NCBI GenBank assembly: GCA_947034885.2
Contig: OX344755.2
Location: 1,924,501 to 1,988,500, forward strand
DNA length: 64,000 nt
Direction of reading: 5' to 3'
Origin: Thuidium tamariscinum
Taxonomy: Eukaryota; Streptophyta; Bryopsida; Hypnales; Thuidiaceae
Shown: in pieces, positions 33,896 through 44,800 of the stretch
How the letters are laid out: every line of letters starts with the position of its first letter
How positions within the stretch are numbered: the first letter of the stretch is position 1
Translations under genes and position numbers: made by a program
The notes under the pieces: generated by a model
Told to the model about the DNA's origin: nothing
The model's input: only the letters and a program-made list of their open reading frames with translations
The model's database searches: none

Positions 33896-35141
33896 CACAT
33901 GTTAAAAGAAACAATTCTAGAACGATTGACAAAAAAAACTTTGACATTTATAACTTTTGCAAACATATCCAATAGTCACGTTCTTTAGTGCCTCAGAACC
34001 TCCTTTTCACTCACCAATAAAAAAAAATGAAAGATTGACCAATTTAATTAAAATATTTAGACATATTGTAGCAAAAAGTGGCGGTTTTGGAGGAACTCAC
34101 CTTAACCCTTGAAAGACATTGAAGATCCAAAGTATTCCATGGATGACTTCACTCATAAATTAATTGTAGAAATAAAGAATGTCTATGTTAGTCCAACATT
34201 CAAAGCATTTTGTTGACTACATTCGTCATAAAGGCTATGTCCTTCTCAGATTAACCCTAATCCATAAATGATATTGTGCCCATTCTTTGGTCAATGAATG
34301 ACAAAGAATGTTTACTTCTGTGTAGGATAGAAGAACATGCAACTATTGTGTAGAAAAGAGGATAACTTGTACATTAGTTTGACTCCCAATGAGTACTTCT
34401 AACCAACTATTCACACAATGCCAAAAATTAGAGATGATTTCCACAACCACCACCAACATCCTTTCCAAGATTAAAACAGACAACACTTGTTTTTCAATTG
34501 ATGGAATCTTCCTATCTAGAACAAAAGAGCAATTATTCATCCTTGGAATTTTATGTAGAAAGGAGAAATCATGCATAATAGTTTGACCACCACTGAAAAC
34601 CTTTCTTTTCTTTTTTCTTTCTAAAAGTAGATGATGTCACACACTTCCAAAAAGGATGATGTCCACACTCAAGGAATGCATGTATTTGATCCCTTCGGAA
34701 AAAAAATCAAACACCGTGAACATCATGACCCATTTGGTATCTCCCCAACGGAACCCAACCCAACCCAGACCAAACCCAAACCCGCACCGAACCCAGGTTG
34801 GTCAAGTTTCCCTGCGGCCAGACCGTCCACAAACTAGTACGAGCCGACCAATTTGTGACGGATGAATAATAACAATAAGTCTAATCCACCTGCCATCAGA
34901 ACCAACAAAATAATGTTCTGGTCCGCTCAGTCATCGGCTCTCATCAGTGAAGACAAGCAACATGTGCTCTGCAAAGTGGAAATCTCAAGAGATTCCATTT
35001 TTACCGGTACACTATTCTCCACCCACCATTTTTTTTTCAATTTCTTTTGAAAAACATGGGCAATTTCCCACCATGTTTTAAAAATATGGTCAAACACTTG
35101 TTCAAACCAGCATTGCATTTGGGTCCACCTGTTAACACCTG
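33896..35141. other. gene-free stretch with a C-rich run
   Basis: No gene. At 34750-34797 a run of AACCCAACCC / AAACCCAAACCC words occurs; it lacks the plant telomere unit CCCTAAA. Confidence 0.4.
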
Positions 35142-35473
35142 TTAAGGGAGGAGGCTTGAAAACCACTCTGGCTCCAAAACCGCTCACCTTCTGAAAGTAT
35201 ATTTCTGGTACATGATGCTTTTTGATCTTTACAGTAATGTACAACCAGTGAACATTTGAGGAGGTGGGTGGTTTTGGAGCCCTATGCCATATTGATTTCA
35301 GAAATTCATAACTAATTCTACAGAGCTCCAAAAAAATATGAAATGACTTGGGTTTGATGCCTATTCAAGATGTCTTTCAAGAAAAATTCACTGAAAAATA
35401 TTTCGAGATGTTTGACCTGCCCAAAATTCTGTTCCAGTCCTTAGATGGTCGGTTTATGGACCTCCTCCCTTAA
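35142..35473. mobile_element. MITE with TTAAGGGAGGAGG ends
   Basis: 332 bp between TTAAGGGAGGAGG and CCTCCTCCCTTAA. Non-coding. The interior contains CATAACTAATTCTACAGAGC, which recurs in the neighbouring unit, so two copies lie head to tail. Confidence 0.65.
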
Positions 35474-35775
35474 GGTAGGAGGCTCAAACTCTAACAGGGC
35501 ATTTTGAACCAAACATGATTCAGAGGTACATTTCACTTTCTGCAATATTCCAAAATGTGCAAGCTGTGTACATTCTAGGAGGTCATCGCCTTCAGAGTCC
35601 TCGGCATTTCAACTTCAAAATTTCATAACTAATTCCACAAAGCTCCAAAAAATATGAAACAACTTGCGTTGGATGTCATTTCCTCTTGCCTTTCCAAGAA
35701 AATTCATTGAGAAATACTTCAAGATGTTTTCCCTCCCCCAAATTCAGCTTCAGCGCTTAGACTGTTGCTTATGGA
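35472..35775. repeat. second, truncated copy of the same MITE in tandem
   Basis: Begins TTAAGGTAGGAGGCTCAAAC and follows the first copy in order (CATAACTAATTCCACAAAGC, ATTCATTGAGAAATACTTC, TTGCTTATGGAC), ending without the right inverted terminus. Confidence 0.6.
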
Positions 35776-36149
35776 CATGCACAGGATGAGTTTCCACTTT
35801 TTGTCTTAAAAAAATGATTTTTATTTCTATGGCTGCTGTTGAGTTTCAGAGTCTGCCTTTTCTCTCCACCAATTGATAAGCTTACATTGGACAGACTCTG
35901 GGTGGAATTTTGCAGCCGCAATTCGCAAGGCACCCATTAGCTGCCGGTGTTTTATTACCTTATAAGTTAAGTTAGTGTAGTTTTCTTCGGCCACCGCCCA
36001 TGCTGTGGATGTGGTGCTACTAAAGGTCCAAGGTAGTTCAGAAAGTGGTTGAAAATTAATTTATGGGAGGTTAACTTAACCCCATAATAAACAATGCCAT
36101 GGCCATTATTTTCGGGCAATGTCCATGAATGGTAGAGAATCTCCTTGTA

Positions 36150-36421
36150 AGGTAGGTACACCCAAAAGCGCCAGTTTCTCTACTGTGCCTAGTTCCTGTT
36201 ATTATGTTGTTCAAATTTTTTTACAGTCTTGTTGGTGAGTGAAAGCATGTTCCAACGCACCAAAGAACAGTGGATTTGGATACCGTATGCAAAAGTTATT
36301 AACAGTCAAAGTGTGTTTCTGAAAGCACCATCTACAGTCTGGGTACATGACTGATTTTGAAAATCTATGCACGTTGTACAGAGCGCTTTAAGGTCAGGAG
36401 CCATTTTGGGTGTACCTACCT
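36150..36421. mobile_element. MITE family 3 copy 1
   Basis: 272 bp with inverted ends AAGGTAGGTACACCCAAAAG and TTTTGGGTGTACCTACCT, flanked by TA. A partner in opposite orientation lies at 37195. TA flanks fit the Tc1/mariner (Stowaway) group, but TAA or TTAA cannot be excluded. Confidence 0.75.
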
Positions 36422-36423
36422 TA

Positions 36424-37192
36424 TAGGACAGATGAGTGCAACTACCTTACTCTTCGTGAGAAGCTTGTGTGGAAAAGGGATGTCTTGTACAATAATTTGA
36501 CTTCCAATGGCTTTTGGAATTTTTTTAAAACCAATTATTCACAAAATGCCAAAAGGGATGATTTTGAAAGCCACCAATTTGTCCTTTACAAGTAAAAGCA
36601 CTTGAGATATTTCTTGTAAGAAAAGACCACAAGGAAAACTACATTCACATGGTTGCGTCTAGGAGATGGTTCTTTGCGAGGAAAAAAGATACCATATGTC
36701 CAAGTCAGATTCGGCAACTTACTGCTGAAATATTTTAATTTTAGAATTTTGACAATTCAACAACTTGCTTTCCTTTTTCTTGGAATTTGGCATTTTGTTT
36801 TTCCTACTTTTTTTCCAATACTTTCAATGTTGGATTAATTTTTTCTACTCATATGGAAATGTGTTACTTTTTCTAAATCTTCTCAAGAATAGTTTTTGGA
36901 TATTCAAAATTATTTGGCAGCAATGACAATAATTTTACAGATTCTCAAAAAATAGCTCTATAGTTTTTAAAATTTAGAACAAGTTCCAAATTTTCTCTAG
37001 TTATTTCCAAAACTCACCTACAAGTATAACATCTATTCTTTTTTTACTTCATTTTATATGGTTGTGTGATTAGTGAAACTATAGTAGAACTTTTATGAGG
37101 TAATAGCCCGAAGATTGAGGGAGAATATTACATTAAATATATTATTGCTTTAGAAGAGGGCCACTGCATTAATGAAATTTGAAGATTTCTTT
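36424..37192. other. gene-free stretch
   Basis: AT-rich, short frames only, no repeat recognised. Confidence 0.4.
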
Positions 37193-37194
37193 TA

Positions 37195-37467
37195 AGGTGG
37201 GTACACCCAAAAGCGCCCTGTTACTAAAAGCGCCATCTATAGTGTACATACATTTCCGAAATCAATCATGTTCACAGACTGTAGATGGCGCTTTCAAAAA
37301 TAGACTTTGACTGTTAATAACTTTTGCATATGGTATCCAAATTCTGCGTTTTTTGGTGCGTTGGAACATACTTTCACTTGCCAACAAGACTACATAAAAA
37401 TTTGAACTAATTAATAGCAGGAACTAGGCTCAGTATGAATAAGTGGCGGTTTTGGGTGTACCTACCT
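37195..37467. mobile_element. MITE family 3 copy 2
   Basis: 273 bp, inverted relative to copy 1. Ends are AAGGTGGGTACACCCAAAAG and TTTTGGGTGTACCTACCT, flanked by TA. It shares the interior words GCGCCATCTA, TTAATAACTTTTGCATA and GGAACTAGGC with copy 1. Confidence 0.75.
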
Positions 37468-37469
37468 TA

Positions 37470-38609
37470 AACGACCCCTGGGTTCCAAATTATATCAAAG
37501 TTATTTTGTTATAAAAAAATATTTATTTTGTACATCTTGAATGTATTTGGGCTGGAATTTAAGGAAAAATATATTACTTGAGGCAGGTTATTGGCTTACA
37601 TAAATTCACTATATAGAACTTATTCCACTATAATTCATGAATTCATGGAGAAAAAACTATCTCATAATCTCACCATCCTTTTCCTACGATTATATAAGGT
37701 ATACAATTACTTCTATAGCGTTAGACATATATATTGCGTATGGAAGTGAGATTTTACATAAATAGCTTATAACATTGATTTCTTCCTATGGTAATAGTGC
37801 TTACAGTTCATCTAGAGGGACTCAAATTTTAAAAAATAACATGGAAGGAGCTCACATGTCACGACTATTGAATATGAAGATGTAGTTTGAAGAGAATTAA
37901 ATTCCGTCACCTAACCAAAAAAAAAATTAATTACAAATATCAGATTTTCATAATATGATGTAAGTAGTCAAGTTGTCTTCTTCATTAGGCCAAATGAATA
38001 ATTTCCATGTTTCATAATGAATGTTGGTTATTCTTTTGGTGTCATTAAAAGACATTTGAACCCTTGAAAAGATCTTTTAACATGAAATTTAATTAAAGAT
38101 ATTGAAAGAAGCCTATAAGAGTAGGAAGGTCTACTAGAAGGACCATGTAAATATGTATAACCTTTTATATAATGTACAATTTAAGGGCTTAATATATATT
38201 AACTTGTATAATGTTGAGTAATGAGTATGTAATCAAAGTTGTTTTGCAAATAGGTTTTTGGGTTTTGGTGTTGACTTGTTTGTCTAACGTTGCATGTTGT
38301 ATGTAATGAATGTTAGTCATACATGGCAAGCTTGTGGTTGCTCACGTGCAATTGCCCAAATTTTCAAGTTTTTGTATTCCCCCGTGTATTCCATGGGTAG
38401 AAACTTTCATCTCTATTGGAAAGCCCAAACCATGTTAGCATAGGTGGGTGTGGGTGGGGCGCATGCAGGTGCAAATAGGGTGACAATGTGACGAAAAGTG
38501 GCTGTCACTGCTTTTTGTTAATTTTCCTACCCCCTCCCTCATCAGAAAAATCAGCAGCCATTGGATTTGAATTTTAAAAAATCCCACCCCCCTCCAAGAA
38601 AAATCAACA
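37470..38609. other. gene-free stretch
   Basis: No coding signal or recognised repeat until the minisatellite. Confidence 0.4.
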
Positions 38610-38782
38610 ACCGTCGGATATGGATATGGTACAGGATACGGGTACAGGATACGGGTATACAATACGGGTACAGGATACGGGTATACAATACGGGTACAAC
38701 ATACGGCTTCAAAGTATGGGTACGGAATACGGATATAAAGTATGGGTATAAAATACGGATACATATACGAATACGGTACTAA
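38610..38782. repeat. minisatellite built on ATACGGGTA units
   Basis: About a dozen variants of a 13-16 bp unit (ATACGGGTACAGG, ATACGGGTATACA, AGTATGGGTACGG, AATACGGATA). The first half is nearly perfect (a 28-29 bp higher unit occurs twice) and the second half decays. Frames on both strands (Tyr/Arg/Ile-rich) are by-products. Confidence 0.85.
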
Positions 38783-38834
38783 TAGTGAATGTCATTGTCC
38801 CATAATCTTTGTCTCCCAACCCACCCTCTCAGAA

Positions 38835-38975
38835 TTATAAGAGGGTGGGGGGAGGGGGGATTTATAAATTTAAACAATTTTAAAACTTAAAAATTAATAC
38901 TTATATCAGATTGGGTGGGGAGGGGGGTTAAAAAAAAATTTAATTTAATGTTTAAATCATATTTGGGGGGGGAGG
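38835..38975. repeat. G-rich tracts (possible G-quadruplex)
   Basis: Three clusters of consecutive G runs (GGGTGGGGGGAGGGGGGATT, GGGTGGGGAGGGGGG, GGGGGGGGAGGGG) lie in AT-rich DNA on the plus strand. Confidence 0.55.
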
Positions 38976-39004
38976 GGTTGTGTCAATTTTTAATTTTTTT
39001 TAGT

Positions 39005-39056
39005 TTTTCAGCTCATTGTGACACAGTTTGTCACAATGACAATGAGCTGAAAAGTG
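39005..39056. repeat. inverted repeat TTTTCAGCTCATTGTGACA
   Basis: TTTTTCAGCTCATTGTGACA is followed after a few bases by TGTCACAATGACAATGAGCT then GAAAA, giving a near-perfect 19-bp stem. Similar words at 38480-38515 suggest the end of a larger element. Confidence 0.5.
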
Positions 39057-39278
39057 GCAGTAACTGCCAAACTGCCAAACTATGGGTATAGCGGGTTGCA
39101 CTTGGATCCTTGGCTAGCTGGACCTCCCATTTACACTTGCCCCTCAACCTTCAACATGTTGTCACCTTACTTGTAGTCATCTTGTTCTTGAGGTTGCCCA
39201 CACCCGTTGTCACCCTGTACTTGAGGTCATACAAATCCACATGTGCCTTGTAGCATGCCACATGGATCCACAATAGAA

Positions 39279-41124
39279 GGTGATTGCAAAAACACTTGTA
39301 CTATTTTTTGTCACATATCACATGCTGATCTATTTTTTGGCCATAACTTTTGCATTTTGGCTTCAAATGACTCAAAATTTATAAAATGGTACTTATGGCT
39401 ATCATATACATTACATATATTATTTTCATAATTTTCAAAAATAGTATACCATCCAAAAATAGACCCCAATTGAATGTCACAATTGCCAATTTGGAGGGTT
39501 TTAGTACTATTTAATACCTTGAAAAACAAATTTTGAAGTGAATTTTGGATGAGGTGGTCTTCTAGTAGACTTGTAGCCAACGGCCAGAGGAATTTTAAGA
39601 ATTATTAGTTTTGTATGGTGTAGAAGTTTACAAAATGAGCTTCTTTCACTAGAAAAAAATCTCATCCGCTGCAACCAACTGATATGCAACTATGTGTCCT
39701 ACGCGACTTCCGTGCAACTACAACCCTCTGTATTTGCACCAAATTCTAATGTTTACACTACTATAGTTGCAAAGTAGTTGCAAAATAATTGTAGATTGAA
39801 GTTTCAAGTTGCATGTAGTTGCAAAGTAGTTGCAGGTTGAAGTTTGGATTACAAGAATCTAACAAAAGAATTTCTGTGAAGTATTCTACATCCAAAATTC
39901 ATCACACTTGTTGACATGGACCACTTTAGGTTTTGTAGAGTCGAATGTGTCAAACTACAGTTGACTATAATCTAAGTTTGACTACAATTCAATTAGAATG
40001 CAACTACTTTGCAACTAGAATACAACTAGAAAATAATTAAATCAAGTTTTATATCAATTGTCCCATCTCAATTGTCAAGAGTTCCATTAGATTGGATGGA
40101 TAAGAGTTGTAAGTTATACCATCTTTAAGTAATAAAGTTTAATATTATAATTGTAATATTTCTACACTTTGTAGATTTTTGCAACTTGTAGATTTCTACA
40201 ACTTGCAAATTTTTACAATTTGTAGACTTCTACAATTTGTAGATTTCTACAATTTAGAGAAATCTACAAATATTTAAAGTATAAGAAATTTTAAAACTTT
40301 TGAAATTTAAAGTTTTGAAAACTTGTGAAATCTATTTAATATCAATATTTCAATTTGATCATCTAAAAAGCTAGATCTAAAATTCTAACATCTATAGATC
40401 ATTGAGATTCAATTTTTGAAATCTACAATCATTAAGATAAAATAAATCTATAAATCTATATGTTACAAACTAGTTGCAACGCAATCAAAAACTAGTTACA
40501 AAGCAGTTGCACACAAGTTGCAAGCAAGTTGCACAAAAGCAAATTCCACATCAGAAGACTTCATCGATGAAGTTCCATATAGGCTATCTAATGAAAAACA
40601 ATCTTTTCAATTTTGCAACTACATTGCAACTAGTGCGACTTGTCCACTGCAATTGCGGGCTCCAAATTATCACCGAGTTGCAAACTTGTTATGCAACTAC
40701 AAAACTAGTTGCTAACCGCAGTCGCAAAAGCCCTGATATTCTTCTAGTGTTTCTGCTTGTATTTTGAAACTTATAAAATGATATTTTGATAGGTTTTTTG
40801 GTGAATGACCATTTATATAGAGTTGTTGCAAACGGCTAGTTTTTATTTTTGTATTCACTTATTTTTACTATTTTTACTATTTCTAACTAATTTTATACAT
40901 CAAAGTACCTATTTCCTTTAAGTTTGATACTTTTCAAGTTCTCCTATTTAGAGAATTTTTCTATGAATTTTCTTTCCTAGATACCTTCATCTTAAAGGTG
41001 TATACATAAGTCATATTTTTTTAAAAATTTTAAAATTAGATTTCTAATTTTGAAGTACTCCAAAGAAAGTCATGAGTATTGTTGCAAAATGCAACAAATT
41101 GTACAAGTGTTTCTTGAAATCACC
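39279..41124. mobile_element. MITE family 2 copy C, interrupted by a CACTA element
   Basis: Ends GGTGATTGCAAAAACACTTG and ACAAGTGTTTCTTGAAATCACC. The interior follows copy A (GCTGATCTATTTTTTGGCC, ...). It is more diverged than A and B and no target duplication is left. The 1,103-bp element at 39647-40749 is nested in it. Confidence 0.8.
39647..40749. mobile_element. non-autonomous CACTA (En/Spm) element
   Basis: Ends CACTAGAAAAAAAT and ATTCTTCTAGTG, flanked by a 3-bp duplication TTT (39644-39646, 40750-40752). The uninterrupted site is seen in MITE copy A (GAGCTTCTTTCTGCTTG). Subterminal DNA on both sides is crowded with GTTGCAACTA / GTAGTTGCAAAGT words in both orientations. These are the kind of clustered motif that CACTA transposase partners bind. 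There is no transposase frame. Confidence 0.9.
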
Positions 41125-41528
41125 CTAAATAAAATCTATGTGACCGAATGGATAGGTTGAAATTTTTGGGAGAAAGTCAAAGCAAAATTTGACCTTGTTA
41201 GACAGACCAGACCCAAAAATCTTGTCGTGTTCAACGTGTTCGTCGTGTTATTGAGTTGTTTGGCTAAACAACTATGAACATGTTTTATTTCTTGAAAAAA
41301 ATACTACTTATTTATCCTTTTTAATAAGCCCTAAAAACCTTGATAATTAATTGAAGTTACTCATATTACATTTGGAGTATAATTCAATAATGTATACTAT
41401 ATTCAATAGAAAATCTGTTTTTAATTTTATAAATAAATGTATTAATTCACATCTTATTGTTCTCAACCCAGTGCTCAACAAAAGTATTGAAAATAATCAA
41501 GCAATATGGTACCCCTTCTATACATTAG
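41125..41528. other. gene-free stretch
   Basis: No coding signal or repeat recognised. Confidence 0.4.
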
Positions 41529-41815
41529 AGGATTTTTGAGGCCATTGGAAGATTGCAGGTTTTTGGACTGCAGGAATGCAGTTTTTGTCGAGTGAACAGG
41601 AATCCTACATGGTCAAGAGAGTGCCACATCATTAAATTTTATTTTTTTTGGAATTTTTTTTGGAGCTTTTCTTCATATTTCAAGACCACCCCCAATTTTT
41701 TTTGGGTAAATGCTAGCATTTACAGCGGCCAGCAGTTACGGGAACAATTTCGGGGAACAACCGTGAAATAACCCTTTGGACTTTTGGAGGCCTCAAATCC
41801 CCTCTAATGGTTGTA
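41529..41815. repeat. dispersed repeat family 4 with GAGGCC ends
   Basis: Inverted ends TTTTTGAGGCC and GGAGGCCTCAAA about 285 bp apart. It shares its order of words with 19186-19520. Confidence 0.55.
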
Positions 41816-42848
41816 ACTTTTTTGAAATAAGGTAGGTGAAAATAGGAGAATCCTATATTGTATATTATACTATTGAAGCCAATATTATTTGTTGAATGGT
41901 TATTTAATTTTCTAAAAAGGTGAGAATATTTTGTAAATGTTTTGCAAAGTTTATTTTTTCTATATAAAAATAATTTATTCTAGTATAAGTTTTCAAAAAA
42001 TTCGGCATCCACTTTTACAATTATTTATTACTAACTCTATAAGCTAGTTATTAGCCTTTTTTTGGCACCATGGTGCCAAATTGTACCATTTCAAAATAAA
42101 TTTCTACTTTTTTCCAGATAAAAGAAATCTTTTTTTGTTAGAAAATTTTCATTTTTGTTCAAAATATAGATGAAATTGCCAAATTTGGATGAAAAAGTAT
42201 ATGGATATAATTGAAAGGTGCTTTTTTGGTCCAAAATATGGATGGATGTAGAAATACAATGCTTCAATGTATTTTAAGTAATTGCCACTTTGGCACTTTT
42301 TCAAAGTCTAAAAAAACATTCTAGTTTTAATAGTGTGATTCTTTTTGTAGCATAGACTTGTATAAATATTGCAAAATGGGGGCTTATTTGCCTTCTTGAG
42401 AAACTTTCTCCAAAGTCTTCATATCCTATAATGCATGTTACATTTTTCAATTCTATAGTTAACCCCTAAAGGTTTTGGACTATATTTTCACCAAAATCAC
42501 TCCAAAATTGCCTAGCATTTCTAATAGAAGTACTAACTTCTAGAAAAAAACCATTTTTGGACACAAGTAACCATAGGATCTTGTAGTAAATTGGTTTTAG
42601 AAAATGTAGAAAAAACTTCAGAAATTTCTACTTTGTAATTTGCAACAGATGAATGTTTAAATTGACAAATATCATTTTTCATCTCTGCAAAAAAGATCAC
42701 CCACTTGCACTTCACAAGGTCACATTTGTATAAAAAGAAATTCAAATTGGCCGTTATTCTTTGGATTTATTCTTCTATGCAAGTTGGCTACATGTTTGAA
42801 GAATTTTAAGAATTGTACAACATATAGAAAAAAATAGTAAGTAGTTTA

Positions 42849-43437
42849 GTGATTGCAATAAACACCTATACTTAGTGTACTACTTTGTGTCACACAAGTA
42901 TTTATTGCAATCACTAAATTGCTTACTATTTTGTTTTTTGGCCATAACTTTTGTGTTTTGTCTATAAATGGCTCAAAATTTATAGAAAAGGTATTCATAG
43001 TATTCACTATTCACACCTTGTCTAATTTTTTCATGATTTTTAAAAATCATCAACTATCCAAAAATATAGCCCAATAATCCAATTTAATGTTACACTTTCT
43101 AATTTGGAGGTTTTAGTATTATTAAGTACCCAAAAAAACAAAATTTAAGCTGAAATTTAGAAGAAATGGTCTTCTAGTGAACTTCTTTTTGCTTGTAGTT
43201 TGAAACTTGTAAAAACTAATTTTGGTGAGTTTTTTTTTTGTGAATGGACATTTCTATAAATTCTTTGCAAATGGCCAATTTTTATTTTATTTTTAAGAAA
43301 ATTCCCTATTTTTTCGAGAATTGGCACTTTTCTAGTTCTCCTACTTAGAATTTTTCTTGTCATTATTCTAATTTTAAAGTATTCTTGAAAAAATCATGAA
43401 AATGCAACAAAGTTGATAAGTGTTTCATGCAACTATT
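42849..43437. mobile_element. MITE family 2 copy D (rearranged)
   Basis: The left end TGATTGCAATAAACACC is followed within 60 bases by its own inverted copy (GTATTTATTGCAATCACTA), making a hairpin. The rest follows the family (TTTTGGCCATAACTTTTG...). The right end is AAGTGTTTCATGCAAC. Confidence 0.6.
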
Positions 43438-43701
43438 ACCACAAAAGTAGCAAATGAGTCAAAATACTAAATTGTTAACAACTTATTTATGGAATTGAAA
43501 AATTCAAATTCAAATGGTTCAAATGTTGTAATAGACAACCTATACCTTATATATTTTTTATTTTTTATCTAAAATTATTAAAAATAAACTAAATAAAAAA
43601 TTTCAAACTTTCTAGTATAATAGACATTCTATAACTACTTACAAACTTTTCCAAACTAAAATTCCTCATAAATTTCATTTCATTAAGCAAAATGGACTGG
43701 T

Positions 43702-44217
43702 CCCGGGTACGCAACTCTTGTATTATATACAGGGGTCATCGGCATTAAAATGGCTTAGAGGATGGCTTTTGTTAAAATTATATGAAATTAAAAAGACCAA
43801 AAATTTAGGTGAAGGCCAAATTTTAAAAAAATTGTATGTAAAAAATATTGCATTATATACATTCTAGAAAAAAATTCACAATATATATGAAGAATTAAAA
43901 CACCTACGCATAGTTTTTAAAAATCCATACAAAAAGTTCTCTCCAATTAAAATTAAATTTTTATTAAAAAGCCCCAAAAGTTGGGTAGCTCGGCCTATGA
44001 TACATGTATTAAAAAAACTCATATAATTAGGTTTTTAATGCTATTATTGCCCTCAAAAATATTCATTTTACATATATAATTATATTTTTGGATTCCTTGT
44101 TAAAAGGGCTACAAGAATTTCCTACATTAGAACAAATTATATACTTTGAGAATAGATTAAAATGCATTAAAAGTAATTATAATCAAGGCCTTATAATATG
44201 GAAGTTGCATACCCGGG
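43702..44217. mobile_element. 516-bp TIR element with 8-bp target duplication
   Basis: Ends CCCGGGTACGCAACT and AGTTGCATACCCGGG, flanked by a perfect GGACTGGT duplication (43694-43701, 44218-44225). Eight-base duplications are typical of the hAT superfamily. The CCCGGG end is itself a palindrome. No coding capacity. Confidence 0.85.
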
Positions 44218-44492
44218 GGACTGGTTCAAAGATTTACATGAGGATATAAATTAAAAAACCAATTTCAAATTTTGATTTTTAGAAAAAATTCTTAAAGAAG
44301 CTTTTTTTTGTTACTTGGGGCCTCCAATTGCTTGTTGAGCAACAAAAACTACATATCATACAATAAATTTTTAACTCTACAATCAAAAGTTATGAAAATG
44401 ATTGGGCCTTAAAGGTACTCCTGAGGAAAATGTTATGTTTAAATTTCAATAAAATTAAATTAAAACTCCATTCATAGGGGGGTGAATGCCCA

Positions 44493-44800
44493 GGTGAATG
44501 CAAGAAACACTTGTACTATTTTTCGTTACGACTTAAGTACTGATTTGTTTTTTAGCCATAACTTTTTCATTTTTGCTTGAAATGACTTAAGATTTCTAGA
44601 AAAGGTGCCCATGACTATCATATACCTTACATAATTTTTTTCATAATTTTCAAAAATAGTTTAATACTAAAATAGTATTAGTAATTAAATGTCACAAATG
44701 ACAATTTGGAGGTTTTTAGTATTGAGGAGTAACTTTTTTTTTAATGATTTTGAGATGAAATTTGAATGAGATATACACCTTTAAGACGAATGGTAATAGT
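44493..44800. mobile_element. MITE family 2 copy E, truncated
   Basis: Starts GGTGAATGCAAGAAACACTT and follows copy A for about 280 bp, then jumps to a word from the far half (ACACCTTTAAGACGAA) and stops. A second partial terminus GGGTGAATGCC lies 14 bases before it. Confidence 0.65.

Larger units (their letters stand above)
42463..44470. mobile_element. TTAA-flanked TIR element, family 1 copy 4, carrying nested insertions
   Basis: Starts CCCCTAAAGGTTTTGGACTA after TTAA (42459-42462). Its interior matches copy 3 directly and copy 2 inverted. It is split by a family-2 MITE (42849-43437) and a 516-bp element (43702-44217), and its right end is lost where MITE copy E begins. Confidence 0.7.

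Noticed and set aside
34750..34797. Telomere-like C-rich run
   Set aside because: Units are ACCC and AAACCC, not CCCTAAA; too short and irregular.
38435..38764. Tyr/Pro-rich reading frames on both strands
   Set aside because: Produced by translating the minisatellite.
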